DNA of 64,000 nucleotides from Mycolicibacterium hassiacum DSM 44199 (GTDB lineage: Bacteria; Actinomycetota; Actinomycetes; Mycobacteriales; Mycobacteriaceae): positions 4,216,001-4,280,000 of the forward strand of contig NZ_LR026975.1 in the NCBI RefSeq assembly GCF_900603025.1. Direction: 5' to 3'. The notes below the pieces were generated by a model. The model did no database searches. It saw only the letters and a list, made by a program, of their open reading frames with translations, and was not told where the DNA came from. Position numbers and translations under genes: made by a program. Positions 36,012 to 46,188 of the stretch are shown piece after piece (position 1 is the stretch's first letter; the number at the start of each line of letters is the position of its first letter).

Positions 36012-36986
36012 TCAGAAATGCAGAGCGGTGAACCGCCAGTCCAGCACCTGCCGGTCCGGTTCGCCGACCGCGTAGACCACCGACCGCAGGGTGAGCACCC
36101 CGCCGCGGCCGCCGGGCAGCGCTTCGGCCTGCTCGATGTGCAGGTCGCTGTAGAGCGTGTCGCCCTCGTGCACCGGGCCGGTGTGGTCGCAGGACCGCCA
36201 GCCCAGCACGGTCACCAGGTTGGGCAGCAGCCGGGTGGTCTGGGCCAGCGCCAGCCCGATGGTGTGCCCGCCGTAGACCAGTCGCTGCCCGCCGATCCGG
36301 TAGTCGTGGTGGGTGGCGGCGATGTTGAGGGTCAGCCGCGCCAGTTCGGGTGCGTTGCTGACGACGTCGGCGCTGCTGCGCAGCACGGTGCCGGCCAGCG
36401 CCGGGTCGAAGTGCGCGCCGGGCACCCTGGCGCGGTAGGCGTCGGCGTCCCAGCCCGCGGTCGGATCGGGCGGGGCCGGCACGTCGGCACCGATGGCCGA
36501 CAGGTCGTCGGCGCGGCCGGTCTCGCCCGCCCCCTCGCTCAGCGGCAGCATCGCGCACCGGTAGAAGTCGAGGACCTTGCGGCCCTCCTGGTCGGTGGTG
36601 GTCATCCGCAACGCGGCCAAACCCGTTGGCGCACGGCCGGGTTTGCGCGAGTTCTCCTTGAGCCCCACCACCTCGGTGCGGGTGAACAGGGTGTCGCCGA
36701 GGACGGGGAACCGGTGGAAGGTCAGGCCCCGGTAGAACAGGTTGGCCTTGACCCGCTGGGTGACCAGCGTGGTCTGGCCGATCGCCACGTCGCACACCAG
36801 CGCCGGGTGCGCCAGCGGCGCCGCTGCGCCGGTCACCGCCGCCGCGAGTTCGGCGTCCAGCGCCAGCCGCAGCCGGTCGCCCAGGATCGACTGGTGCACG
36901 GCGGCCACGCCGGGTGTCAGCGTCATCGCGGGCGCGGTGTCGAACACCTGCCCGACCTCGAGTTCGTCGAAATACGGCCCGGTCAC
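36012..36986 (-). CDS. Double-hotdog MaoC-like protein (Rv0216-like)
   Basis: 324 residues from GTG 36986; an ATG at 37037 is possible but would overlap the divergent fadE start. Two hotdog repeats are seen: residues about 5-150 (YFDELEVGQVFDTAPAMTL, GDTLFTRTEVVGLKEN) and about 195-324 (ATHHDYRIGGQRLVYGGHTIGLA, VHEGDTLYSDLHI). It corresponds to M. tuberculosis Rv0216, a double hotdog with MaoC features. Hydratase activity towards enoyl-CoA is inferred from the family. Confidence 0.85.
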   Translation of the reverse strand: MTGPYFDELEVGQVFDTAPAMTLTPGVAAVHQSILGDRLRLALDAELAAAVTGAAAPLAHPALVCDVAIGQTTLVTQRVKANLFYRGLTFHRFPVLGDTLFTRTEVVGLKENSRKPGRAPTGLAALRMTTTDQEGRKVLDFYRCAMLPLSEGAGETGRADDLSAIGADVPAPPDPTAGWDADAYRARVPGAHFDPALAGTVLRSSADVVSNAPELARLTLNIAATHHDYRIGGQRLVYGGHTIGLALAQTTRLLPNLVTVLGWRSCDHTGPVHEGDTLYSDLHIEQAEALPGGRGGVLTLRSVVYAVGEPDRQVLDWRFTALHF

Positions 36987-36997
36987 GGTCGCACATG

Positions 36998-37027
36998 TTG
37001 TCTTAGGCCGAACAAATCTGTCAATAT
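36998..37027 (+). promoter_or_regulatory. Possible promoter of fadE3-gntR
   Basis: TTGTCT and CAATAT are 18 bp apart, ending 10 nt before ATG 37038. The segment ATATG-gccgta-CATAT (37024-37039) forms an inverted repeat over the start. Weak evidence. Confidence 0.3.
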
Positions 37028-37037
37028 GGCCGTACAT

Positions 37038-38213
37038 ATGAGCGCCTTATCCATCACCCCGAACCTCCCCGACGAGGAACAGCTGCTGGTGCAGACCGTT
37101 CGCGACTTCATCAACCGCGAGGTCAGACCGGCGGTCCGCGAACTCGAACACGCCAACACCTATCCCGAGGCGTGGATCGAGCAGATGAAGCAGATCGGCA
37201 TCTACGGCCTGGCCATCCCCGAGGAGTACGGCGGCAACCCGGTCTCGATGCCGTGCTACGTCGAGGTCACCCAGGAACTGTCCCGCGGCTGGATGAGCCT
37301 GGCCGGCGCGATGGGCGGCCACACCGTGGTGGCCAAGATCCTCACCCTGTTCGGCACCGAGGAGCAGAAGCAGAGGTATCTGCCCAAGATGGCCACCGGC
37401 GAGATCCGCGCCACCATGGCGCTGACCGAACCGGGCGGCGGGTCGGACCTGCAGAACATGAAGACCACCGCGCTGCCGTCCGAGGGCGGCGGGCTGGCCG
37501 TCAACGGCTCGAAGATCTGGATCTCCAACGCCCGCCGGTCCGGCCTGATCGCGCTGCTGTGCAAGACCGACCCGAACGCCCAGCCGCGGCACAAGGGCAT
37601 CTCGGTGGTGTTGGTGGAGCAGGGCACCACGGGCATGTCGGTGTCACGGGACCTGCCCAAACTCGGCTACAAGGGCGTGGAGTCCTGCGAGGTGGTCTTC
37701 GAGGACTGCCGGGTGCCGGCGTCGGCGATCCTCGGCGGGGTGCCCGGCAAGGGCTTCGCGCAGATGATGAAAGGCCTTGAGACGGGCCGGATCCAGGTGG
37801 CCGCCCGGGCACTCGGCGTGGCGACCGCCGCGCTGGAGGACGCGCTGCGCTACGCCCAGGACCGGGAGAGCTTCGGCCAGCCGATCTGGAAACACCAGTC
37901 CATCGGCAACTACCTGGCCGACATGGCCACCAAACTGACCGCCGCGCGCCAGCTCACCCGCTACGCCGCCGAGCGCTACGACAGCGGCGAGCGCTGCGAC
38001 ATGGAGGCCGGCATGGCCAAGCTGTTCGCCTCCGAGGTGGCGATGGAGATCGCGCTCAACGCGGTGCGCATCCACGGCGGCTACGGCTACTCCACCGAAT
38101 TCGATGTCGAGCGGTACTTCCGCGACGCCCCGCTGATGATCGTCGGCGAGGGCACCAACGAGATCCAGCGCAACGTGATCGTCAACCAACTGATCGCCCG
38201 CGGCGGAATCTAG
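37038..38213 (+). CDS. fadE3: Acyl-CoA dehydrogenase (FadE3-like)
   Basis: 391 residues; an in-frame ATG 12 nt upstream is the alternative start. FAD and substrate motifs are MALTEPGGGSDLQNM, KIWISNARRSG, RESFGQPIWKHQSI and HGGYGYSTEFDVERYFRDAPLM; the expected base region is IVGEGTNEIQRNVI. It oxidises an acyl-CoA to the 2-enoyl-CoA. Next to the Rv0216-like gene as in M. tuberculosis, it is identified with fadE3 by context. Its TAG overlaps the GTG of the gntR gene by one base. Confidence 0.87.
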   Translation: MSALSITPNLPDEEQLLVQTVRDFINREVRPAVRELEHANTYPEAWIEQMKQIGIYGLAIPEEYGGNPVSMPCYVEVTQELSRGWMSLAGAMGGHTVVAKILTLFGTEEQKQRYLPKMATGEIRATMALTEPGGGSDLQNMKTTALPSEGGGLAVNGSKIWISNARRSGLIALLCKTDPNAQPRHKGISVVLVEQGTTGMSVSRDLPKLGYKGVESCEVVFEDCRVPASAILGGVPGKGFAQMMKGLETGRIQVAARALGVATAALEDALRYAQDRESFGQPIWKHQSIGNYLADMATKLTAARQLTRYAAERYDSGERCDMEAGMAKLFASEVAMEIALNAVRIHGGYGYSTEFDVERYFRDAPLMIVGEGTNEIQRNVIVNQLIARGGI

Positions 38214-38932
38214 TGAGACCTGCCTACCAGACTCTGCGCGAGCGCCTGCGCGAAGAGATCCTGGCGGGCCGCTACCGCGACGGTAAGCGGTTGCCCACCG
38301 AGTCCGAACTTGTTGCGCAGTACGGTCTTTCCCGCCAGACGGTGCGGCGCGCGTTCCAGGATCTGGTGGCCGAGGGAGTGGTGTACCGGGTGCCCGGCCG
38401 CGGCACCTACGCCACCGAGCCGGGCCGGTATCTGCGCCAGTTCGGCTCGATCGAGGACCTGATGAGCTTCTCCGACGACACCACGATGGAGGTGCTCGTC
38501 GGGTTGCGCCGCCGCGTCGACGTCGACGCCGCGGCCCGGCTGCGGCTCGACGACGATGTCGTCTACACCGTGGAGTTCCGGCGCCTTCATGACGGAATCC
38601 CGTTCGTGCGCACGGTGGTTCACCTGATTCCGGCGGTGGCGTCGAAGGTGCTCGACGCACCCGAGCTGGCCGACGGGGCGGTCGGCACCCAGACCGTCAT
38701 CGGGGTACTCGAACCGCAGCTGGACGAGCCGATCACCGAAGCGGCCCAGTCGATCACGGTCGCACCGGCCGATGCGGCGGTGGCCCGGGCGGTGGGGTGC
38801 GAGGTGGGCCACCCGATGCTGCGGGTGGACCGGTTGTACTCGGACGCCCGCGGCCGCCCGGTGGAGCTGTCGGTCAGCCACTTCCTGCCCGAGCAGTACA
38901 CCTACCGGGTGACGCTGCGCCGCTCCGGTTAG
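38213..38932 (+). CDS. GntR-family regulator with UTRA domain
   Basis: 239 residues. The winged helix is YRDGKRLPTESELVAQYGLSRQTVRRAFQDLVAEGVV. The UTRA domain starts near residue 90 and contains VEFRRLHDGIPFVRTVVHLIP and VELSVSHFLPEQYTYRV. It is translationally coupled to fadE3 (TAGTG), so it is likely the local regulator of the surrounding acyl-CoA genes. It converges on the ECH gene with a 4-bp overlap of the stops. Confidence 0.87.
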   Translation: MRPAYQTLRERLREEILAGRYRDGKRLPTESELVAQYGLSRQTVRRAFQDLVAEGVVYRVPGRGTYATEPGRYLRQFGSIEDLMSFSDDTTMEVLVGLRRRVDVDAAARLRLDDDVVYTVEFRRLHDGIPFVRTVVHLIPAVASKVLDAPELADGAVGTQTVIGVLEPQLDEPITEAAQSITVAPADAAVARAVGCEVGHPMLRVDRLYSDARGRPVELSVSHFLPEQYTYRVTLRRSG

Positions 38933-39816
38933 CGCACGATCGCGTCGATCAGCCCCCAGCGCAACGCGGTCGGCGGGTCGATCGTCCTACCGGAGAGCAC
39001 CAGCCACGCGGTGCGCCAGCGGCCGATGCGCCGGGTCACGCTGACCGTGCCGCCCGCGCCCGGGATCAGCCCCAGGCCCAGCTCCGGCAGCCCGAACACG
39101 GTGTCCTCGCGGGCCTGTACCCAGCCGCAGAAACACGCCATCTCCAGCCCGCTGCCCAGCACCTGTCCGTGCACGATCGCCCGGCAGCGCCGGCCCAGCC
39201 GGCCGGTCAGCTCGTCGAGCACCAGCGCGGGGCTGTAGCGGGTGCGGGCCAGGTGCGCGCTGGCCGGGTCGGCGAAGGTGCCGAACTCGGCGAGGTCGCC
39301 GCCGCTGCAGAACGACGGACCGTTGCCGGACAGCACCACCTCGGTGACCGACGGGTCCAGCCGCGCCACCTCCAGCGCCTCCAGCAGCGCCGCCCGGGAG
39401 TCGGTGGAGAACGCGTTGTGCCGCTGCGGGCGGTTGAACCGCACGTAGAGGGTGTCGCCGACGCGTTCGGCCTGTACCGGGTCGGGCAGCACCACCGGCC
39501 GCGCCGGGCCGCGTTCGGCCAGCCAGCGGGCGAACTCCGGACCCGACTGCAGCGTGGAGTAGGCCAGCGACTCGGTGATCACCCCGGCGTAGGCGGGGGC
39601 GTCGACGTCGAGCGCGCGCAGCACGTCGACGCACACCGCCGCCGCGTGCGGCCAGTGGGCGCAGCGCTGCTTCAGCTCGTCGAGCGCCTCGTCGACCGAT
39701 GCGACGGTGACCGCGCGGGGGTCGTCGGTGTCGTGTTCGCACAGCGTGAAAGCGACGTCGTCGGAAGGGGTTCCGACGCCTACGACGACCTCCGACGCCA
39801 GCTCGTATCGGGTCAC
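38929..39816 (-). CDS. Enoyl-CoA hydratase/isomerase with N-terminal extension
   Basis: 295 residues. Residues about 118-295 are a crotonase domain: YVRFNRPQRHNAF, oxyanion segments SFCSGGDLAEFG and GSGLEMACFCGWV, and FGLPELGLGLIPGAGG. The first about 115 residues are unlike a crotonase and I do not recognise them (DEALDELKQRCAHWPHAAAVC). GTG 39816 overlaps the FadD stop (GTGA), so FadD and this protein are made together. It would act on the acyl-CoA made by FadD. Confidence 0.83.
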   Translation of the reverse strand: MTRYELASEVVVGVGTPSDDVAFTLCEHDTDDPRAVTVASVDEALDELKQRCAHWPHAAAVCVDVLRALDVDAPAYAGVITESLAYSTLQSGPEFARWLAERGPARPVVLPDPVQAERVGDTLYVRFNRPQRHNAFSTDSRAALLEALEVARLDPSVTEVVLSGNGPSFCSGGDLAEFGTFADPASAHLARTRYSPALVLDELTGRLGRRCRAIVHGQVLGSGLEMACFCGWVQAREDTVFGLPELGLGLIPGAGGTVSVTRRIGRWRTAWLVLSGRTIDPPTALRWGLIDAIVR

Positions 39817-41345
39817 GAGTACTTCTTGATGAGTTCCTGCTTCATCATCTTGCCGGTCTCGGTGCGCGGCAGCTGCCGCTCGAACGAGATCGACTTCGGG
39901 CACTTGTAGTGCGCCAGCCGGTCCCGCAGCCACTGCAGCAGCTCCTCGGCGAACTCCGGCGTCTCGTCGGCCGGGTCGACGAGTTGCACCACACCTTTGA
40001 CCCGCTGACCCATCTCCTCGTCGGGCACCCCGAACACCGCGGCGTCGAGCACCTTCGGGTGGGTGATCAGCATGTTCTCCGCCTCCTGCGGGTAGATGTT
40101 CACCCCGCCGGAGATGATCATGTGGTGCTTGCGGTCGGTGAGGAACAGATAGCCTTCCTCGTCGAGGTAGCCCACGTCGCCGACGGTCACCCAGCCCTGC
40201 TTGGAGCGTGACTCGGCGGTCTTCTGCGGGTCCTTGTGATACTCGAACTCCATCAGGCCGCCCATGTCGAAGTAGATCTGGCCGGCCTGCCCGGTGGGGA
40301 GCTCGTCGCCGTTCTCGTCGAGGATGTGCGCCACCCCGATCAGCGGCTTGCCCACCGAGCCGGGGTGTTTGAGCCATTCCTCGGCGGTGATGAAGGTGAT
40401 GCCCGCGCCCTCCGAGGACGAGTAGTACTCGTCGACGACCGGGCCCCACCAGTCGATCATCTGCTTCTTGATGTCGATCGGGCACGGCGCGGCGGCGTGC
40501 ACCACCCGCTTGAGGCTCGACAGGTCGTACTTGCTGCGGATCTCCTCGGGCAGCTTGAGCATCCGCACGAACATCGCGGGCACGAACTGTCCGGAGGTCA
40601 CCCGGTACTTCTCGATCGCCCGCAGCGCCTCTTCCGGATCGAACTTGCGCATGATCACCGTGGTCACGCCCATCGACTGGGCCGCCATCGTCCACATGCA
40701 CGGCGCGGTGTGGTACAGCGGCGCCGGGCTCAGGTACACCGAGTTCGAGTCGATCTGGACCGCGCCCAGCAGCACGGTCAGCGCGCTCGGGGCCTCCGCC
40801 GGCGGCACGTGCGGCAGCTTGCGCCGAATCCCCTTGGGCCGCCCGGTGGTTCCCGACGAGTACTGCAGCAGGTCGCCCTCCAGCTCGTCGGGGATCGGGG
40901 TGACCGGATGCTGCGCCACGCACTCGGGATAGCGCTGCCAGCCGTCGAGATCGTCGTCGGCCATGAGCCGCAGCTCCGGCAGCCCGTTGGGCAGGTGTTC
41001 GGCCAGTTGTTCGCACACGCCGCGCATGGCCCGCGAGCCGATGATGGCCTTGGCCCCGCTGTTGTCGACGATGTAGGCCGCCTCGGCGGGGGTCAGGTGG
41101 GTGTTGATCACCGCGTAGTACAACCCGCTGCGGCGGGCCGCCCACATCGCCGCGTGCACGTGCTCGTTGTTCTCCATCAGGATGGCCACGGTGTCGCCCT
41201 CGACCAGGCCGGCCTGACGGAAGTGGTGGGCCAGTTGGTTGGCGCGCTCCTCGAGCTCGCGGTAGGTCACCACGACCGCCGGCTCCGGGTGCAGGATCAC
41301 GGCGGGCTTGTCCGGGGTGGCCTCGGCGTGTTCACGAATTTGCAT
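39813..41345 (-). CDS. fadD4: Acyl-CoA synthetase (FadD4-like)
   Basis: 510-residue adenylate-forming ligase. The P-loop is YSSGTTGRPKG, the adenine-binding region is EYYSSSEGAG, the hinge region is TVGDVGYLDEEGYLFLTDRKHHMIISGG, and the C-terminal lysine is in RTETGKMMK. It activates a carboxylic acid as its CoA ester for the FadE, ECH and MaoC proteins nearby. ATG 41345 has TAAAGT (complement of 41352-41357) 6 nt upstream, a leaderless start. The dyad TTGACA-TG-TGTCAA lies just upstream. The name follows from position next to the fadE3/Rv0216-like genes. Confidence 0.87.
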   Translation of the reverse strand: MQIREHAEATPDKPAVILHPEPAVVVTYRELEERANQLAHHFRQAGLVEGDTVAILMENNEHVHAAMWAARRSGLYYAVINTHLTPAEAAYIVDNSGAKAIIGSRAMRGVCEQLAEHLPNGLPELRLMADDDLDGWQRYPECVAQHPVTPIPDELEGDLLQYSSGTTGRPKGIRRKLPHVPPAEAPSALTVLLGAVQIDSNSVYLSPAPLYHTAPCMWTMAAQSMGVTTVIMRKFDPEEALRAIEKYRVTSGQFVPAMFVRMLKLPEEIRSKYDLSSLKRVVHAAAPCPIDIKKQMIDWWGPVVDEYYSSSEGAGITFITAEEWLKHPGSVGKPLIGVAHILDENGDELPTGQAGQIYFDMGGLMEFEYHKDPQKTAESRSKQGWVTVGDVGYLDEEGYLFLTDRKHHMIISGGVNIYPQEAENMLITHPKVLDAAVFGVPDEEMGQRVKGVVQLVDPADETPEFAEELLQWLRDRLAHYKCPKSISFERQLPRTETGKMMKQELIKKYS

Positions 41346-41351
41346 GGCTCG

Positions 41352-41383
41352 ACTTTACGACGCCGATAGTTGACATGTGTCAA
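41352..41383 (-). promoter_or_regulatory. fadD4 promoter with operator dyad
   Basis: TAAAGT (complement of 41352-41357) is the -10 box. The inverted repeat TTGACA-TG-TGTCAA at 41370-41383 lies about 12 bp further upstream, in the -35 region. It is a likely GntR- or TetR-type operator. Confidence 0.5.
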
Positions 41384-41405
41384 GTGGCTGCTTTTCGTGC
41401 CCAGC

Positions 41406-41453
41406 AGACGCGAAAACCCCCCAGCCACGTGGGATCTGGGGGGTTTCGCGTCT
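41406..41453 (-). terminator. Terminator hairpin, repeat family copy B
   Basis: The arms run from AGACGCGAAAAC (41406) and its partner ending TTTCGCGTCT (41453). The stem is about 18 bp with one bulged A, and the loop is 11 nt. It lies 24 nt after the pckG stop and before the fadD4 promoter, so it should end pckG transcription. It is related to the hairpins at 26077 and 63110. Confidence 0.75.
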
Positions 41454-41476
41454 GTTCGCGGGAAAAACCGGAGGGG

Positions 41477-43306
<1,830 letters not shown>

Positions 43307-43495
43307 CGAAATCTCCTGTTTACGTGTTCTGCCAGGACTCCAGACGCCGAGCGTGTCACACCAATGCAACAGGGCGGCACGTCGTCGTCGCCGTACTAAC
43401 GAGGTTAACGTCACAGACCGGCCGAGGGTTAATCGGGATCAAGTCGGATCTCTCACAGGAACGATTCAGAGGCCCTAACGGGGCGGTTGATCGAT

Positions 43496-45001
43496 TCAGA
43501 AGCCGGTTTCGGGCGCGGTCCCCGGCCGTTCGACCGGTCCTCGGCCCGCATCGGGCCGGTTCCGGGCGCCGTACAGCTCGGCGCGGACCGCGGCGAGGGC
43601 GGCGCGCAGCGGCGCGGACCGGCGGGCCTGACGCTCCCGGGCGGCGGCGACCTCGGCGGTGCGCCGGCGCAGCTCGGCGTCGATCGCGGCGAGGCGCTCG
43701 GCGGCCCGGGCGCGCTCGGACTCCTCGCGGTGCGCCAGCTGCCCGGCCAGCGCGGTCTCGGCGGCCAGCACCCGCGAGGCCACCCGCTCCTCCACCGCCG
43801 AGCGCAGCCGGGCGGCGACGTCGGACAGCCAGCGGTCCAGCACCGCGCGGTCGTGCAGCAGACCGCGGACGCCCACCAGCCAGCCGGTCGACGCCAGGCC
43901 CAGCAGCGCGCCGGCGGCCACCCCGGCCGTCGTCATCCCGGGCGCCAGCCCGGCGACCAGCCGGGTCACCATGAGCGCCATGCCGAGCCCGAAGCCGGCG
44001 CCGAGCACCATCGTCAACCGGGCCTCGAGCCGTCGGGACCGCAGCGGCGGGCCGGGCAGTTCGGGCGGAATCGGCGGCCCGGCCGGCGGCGGGGCGGACA
44101 GCCCCAGCGCGGCCGCTAGACGGTCCAGCTCGTCGTTGACCGCGGCGTCCACCGCGGCGATCACCGCGCCGACCCGGTCGCGGGTGTGGGCGGCGAACCG
44201 GTCGCGGGTGCGCCGCCGGATACCGGCGGCGTCCTCGGCCAGTTCGGCGCGCATCGCGGTGGTGCGGTTGCGCGCCAGGTGCGCCAGCCGCACCCGCGCC
44301 TGCTGCAGCCGGCCGCGCAGCGCGATGGCCTGCTCGGTTCTGGCCAGCCGGTGGCGGCGCAGTTCCGCGGCGCGGTCCCGGTGCAGCGCCGCGACCCGGC
44401 GCCGGTGCCCGGTCACCTCGCGTTCGCCGGCGTCGACGGCGCGCTGCAGCCGCACCTCCCAGCCGCGAAGCCGGTTGCGGCGCAGCGTGTCCGGATCGGC
44501 CAGCCGCCGCTCAAGCAGGGCCACCAGCTCGTCGAGGATCGGGTCGCCGAGGTCGGGTGCGGCGGCCGCGCCGACCCACGGCACCGACCGGTACCGGTCG
44601 TCGTGGCGGGCCAGCAGCTCCCGGTCCGCGGCGAGCACCTCGCGCCAGCCGCGGTGGGTGTCGATCTTGGTCACCACCCCCACCACCAGGTCGGTGTCGG
44701 CGGCGGCCGCGTCGACCAGCCGGCAGTCGGATTCGGTCAGCGGCGCGACCGCCGAGACGGCGAACACCACCGCCGCCGGGACGGTCCCGGCGATTGCTTC
44801 TTCGACTCGTTCCTCGACGACGGTGCACCCGGGCAGCCGTTCGCGCAGCGCGGCGGCCAGGCCGGTGGCGCCGGCCAGCTCGGGACCGGCGACCAGCACC
44901 AGGCGGGCGTCGGGTGCCGGCGGCGGTTCGGCCGACCCCAGGGCGCCGGTGATCAGGGCGCCGGTGATCAGGGCATCGGCGGCCGCGATCGGTGCGCTCA
45001 T
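43496..45001 (-). CDS. Dynamin-like GTPase-fold membrane protein, degenerate P-loop
   Basis: 501 residues. The GTPase-like N-terminus reads LVLVAGPELAGATG where GxxxxGK(S/T) is expected, so the P-loop lysine is missing. The G4 motif TKID and the VFAVSAVAPLTESD stretch remain. Long Arg/Ala/Glu-rich helices follow (about 165-300 and 400-475). Between them are two hydrophobic helices (about 331-353 and 358-378). This is a dynamin-like layout. It overlaps the next upstream gene, another such protein, by 4 bp. The position matches the uncharacterised Rv0209/Rv0210 pair, as I recall it. Confidence 0.75.
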   Translation of the reverse strand: MSAPIAAADALITGALITGALGSAEPPPAPDARLVLVAGPELAGATGLAAALRERLPGCTVVEERVEEAIAGTVPAAVVFAVSAVAPLTESDCRLVDAAAADTDLVVGVVTKIDTHRGWREVLAADRELLARHDDRYRSVPWVGAAAAPDLGDPILDELVALLERRLADPDTLRRNRLRGWEVRLQRAVDAGEREVTGHRRRVAALHRDRAAELRRHRLARTEQAIALRGRLQQARVRLAHLARNRTTAMRAELAEDAAGIRRRTRDRFAAHTRDRVGAVIAAVDAAVNDELDRLAAALGLSAPPPAGPPIPPELPGPPLRSRRLEARLTMVLGAGFGLGMALMVTRLVAGLAPGMTTAGVAAGALLGLASTGWLVGVRGLLHDRAVLDRWLSDVAARLRSAVEERVASRVLAAETALAGQLAHREESERARAAERLAAIDAELRRRTAEVAAARERQARRSAPLRAALAAVRAELYGARNRPDAGRGPVERPGTAPETGF

Positions 45002-45927
45002 CGGGGCCTCGCATGCAGTCGCAGCGATCCGCGGCAGATCGCGGCGGCGCAGCTGCGGTGCAGCGGGGTGACCGGCCCGTCGCGGTAGCGGCGCCAGTGC
45101 CGGGCGCGGCGCAGGTGGGCGGCCGGGTCGTCGGCCCGGTCGACCCGCAGCCCGGCGGCCTCCACCACCTCGACGGCTGCGGTCATCTCGGCCAGCACGG
45201 TGTCGTCGGCGGCCAGCAGGGCGGCGAGCTCGTCGTCGCGGGTCCGGGCGGCCAGCGCCCGCAGCTCGGTGAGCGCACGCTGCAGCCGCCGGTAGCGCAC
45301 CGGCGCGCCGACCGCGTGCAGCGCGGCGAGCACCTCGTCGAGCAGGCTGAGCCGGCGCAGCAGGGCGGGCAGGTCGGGGTCGGTCCCACTGGCCAGCGCG
45401 AGCAACGCATGGGCGATGCCGTACCGGTCCAGCGCGGCCAGCAGCCGCCGCCGGACCTCGACCGGCAGCGGGTGGTCCCCGGACAGGAAGGAATCGGTCG
45501 ACGTCAGGTCGGCCGGCGTGCGGACCAGCACCCGCAGCGCGGCGCCCAGCTCGTCGTCGACGTCGGCGGTGGCCAGCAGCGCGACCATCGGCACCGTCGG
45601 CTCCCCGGTGAGCGCGCGCAGCCGTGCGGCGCGCCGCCGCGCCGCGGCTATCGGCCCGCCTTCCCCGAACCCGGCCAGGTCGGCCTTGTTGAGCACGACC
45701 AGGGTGGGCTGGCCGCCGGCGGCGATCAGCGCCCGGTCCTCGGGCTTGAGCGTCTCGGCGACCACGACGGCCCGCAGCTGCGCCGAGGCCGGGTCGTCGG
45801 TGACCGCGGTGCCGGCCGCCGACAGCGCCGCGGCCACGGTCCGCCGGCCCACCCCCGCGCGTCCCAGCACCGCCACCCGCAGCGGCGCGCGCAGCCGCCG
45901 GACGATCGGCCCGACGATGGCCGACAT
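44998..45927 (-). CDS. Dynamin-like GTPase-fold protein, partner of the downstream gene
   Basis: 309 residues. The P-loop reads VAVLGRAGVGRRTVAAAL, with arginine in place of the invariant lysine. The G4 motif NKADLAG is intact, and a DxxG switch is not evident. The rest is alpha-helical and rich in Leu/Arg, without clear membrane helices. Paired dynamin-like proteins in bacteria often form hetero-oligomers on membranes. Here both partners have altered nucleotide sites, so they may bind GTP weakly or not at all. Confidence 0.72.
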   Translation of the reverse strand: MSAIVGPIVRRLRAPLRVAVLGRAGVGRRTVAAALSAAGTAVTDDPASAQLRAVVVAETLKPEDRALIAAGGQPTLVVLNKADLAGFGEGGPIAAARRRAARLRALTGEPTVPMVALLATADVDDELGAALRVLVRTPADLTSTDSFLSGDHPLPVEVRRRLLAALDRYGIAHALLALASGTDPDLPALLRRLSLLDEVLAALHAVGAPVRYRRLQRALTELRALAARTRDDELAALLAADDTVLAEMTAAVEVVEAAGLRVDRADDPAAHLRRARHWRRYRDGPVTPLHRSCAAAICRGSLRLHARPR

Positions 45928-46188
45928 CCGACGGTTGCTGCTCAGTTGCGCGAACCGCGCCAGTTCATCGACGAGAATCGGGCCTGCCTCCCCGGATCGA
46001 TCGGCCGCACCACCGAGGGTGGTCCGACGATAGTGACACCGCCGCGGGGCGCTCCGCGAGCGGCTGTTCTGTCAGGCTGGGGATAGATCCCGCGACGGCC
46101 GGGACCCGGGGACGCCCGGACGACGCTGCTGAGGACAAGACAACTGTTGGGTATCAATCTGCACCACGATGCGAGCACTGAAGCGCCG

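Noticed and set aside
36986..37037. ATG at 37037 as the start of the MaoC-like gene
   Set aside because: It would make the gene overlap the divergent fadE start and promoter. GTG 36986 begins directly at the conserved GPYFDELEVGQ segment.
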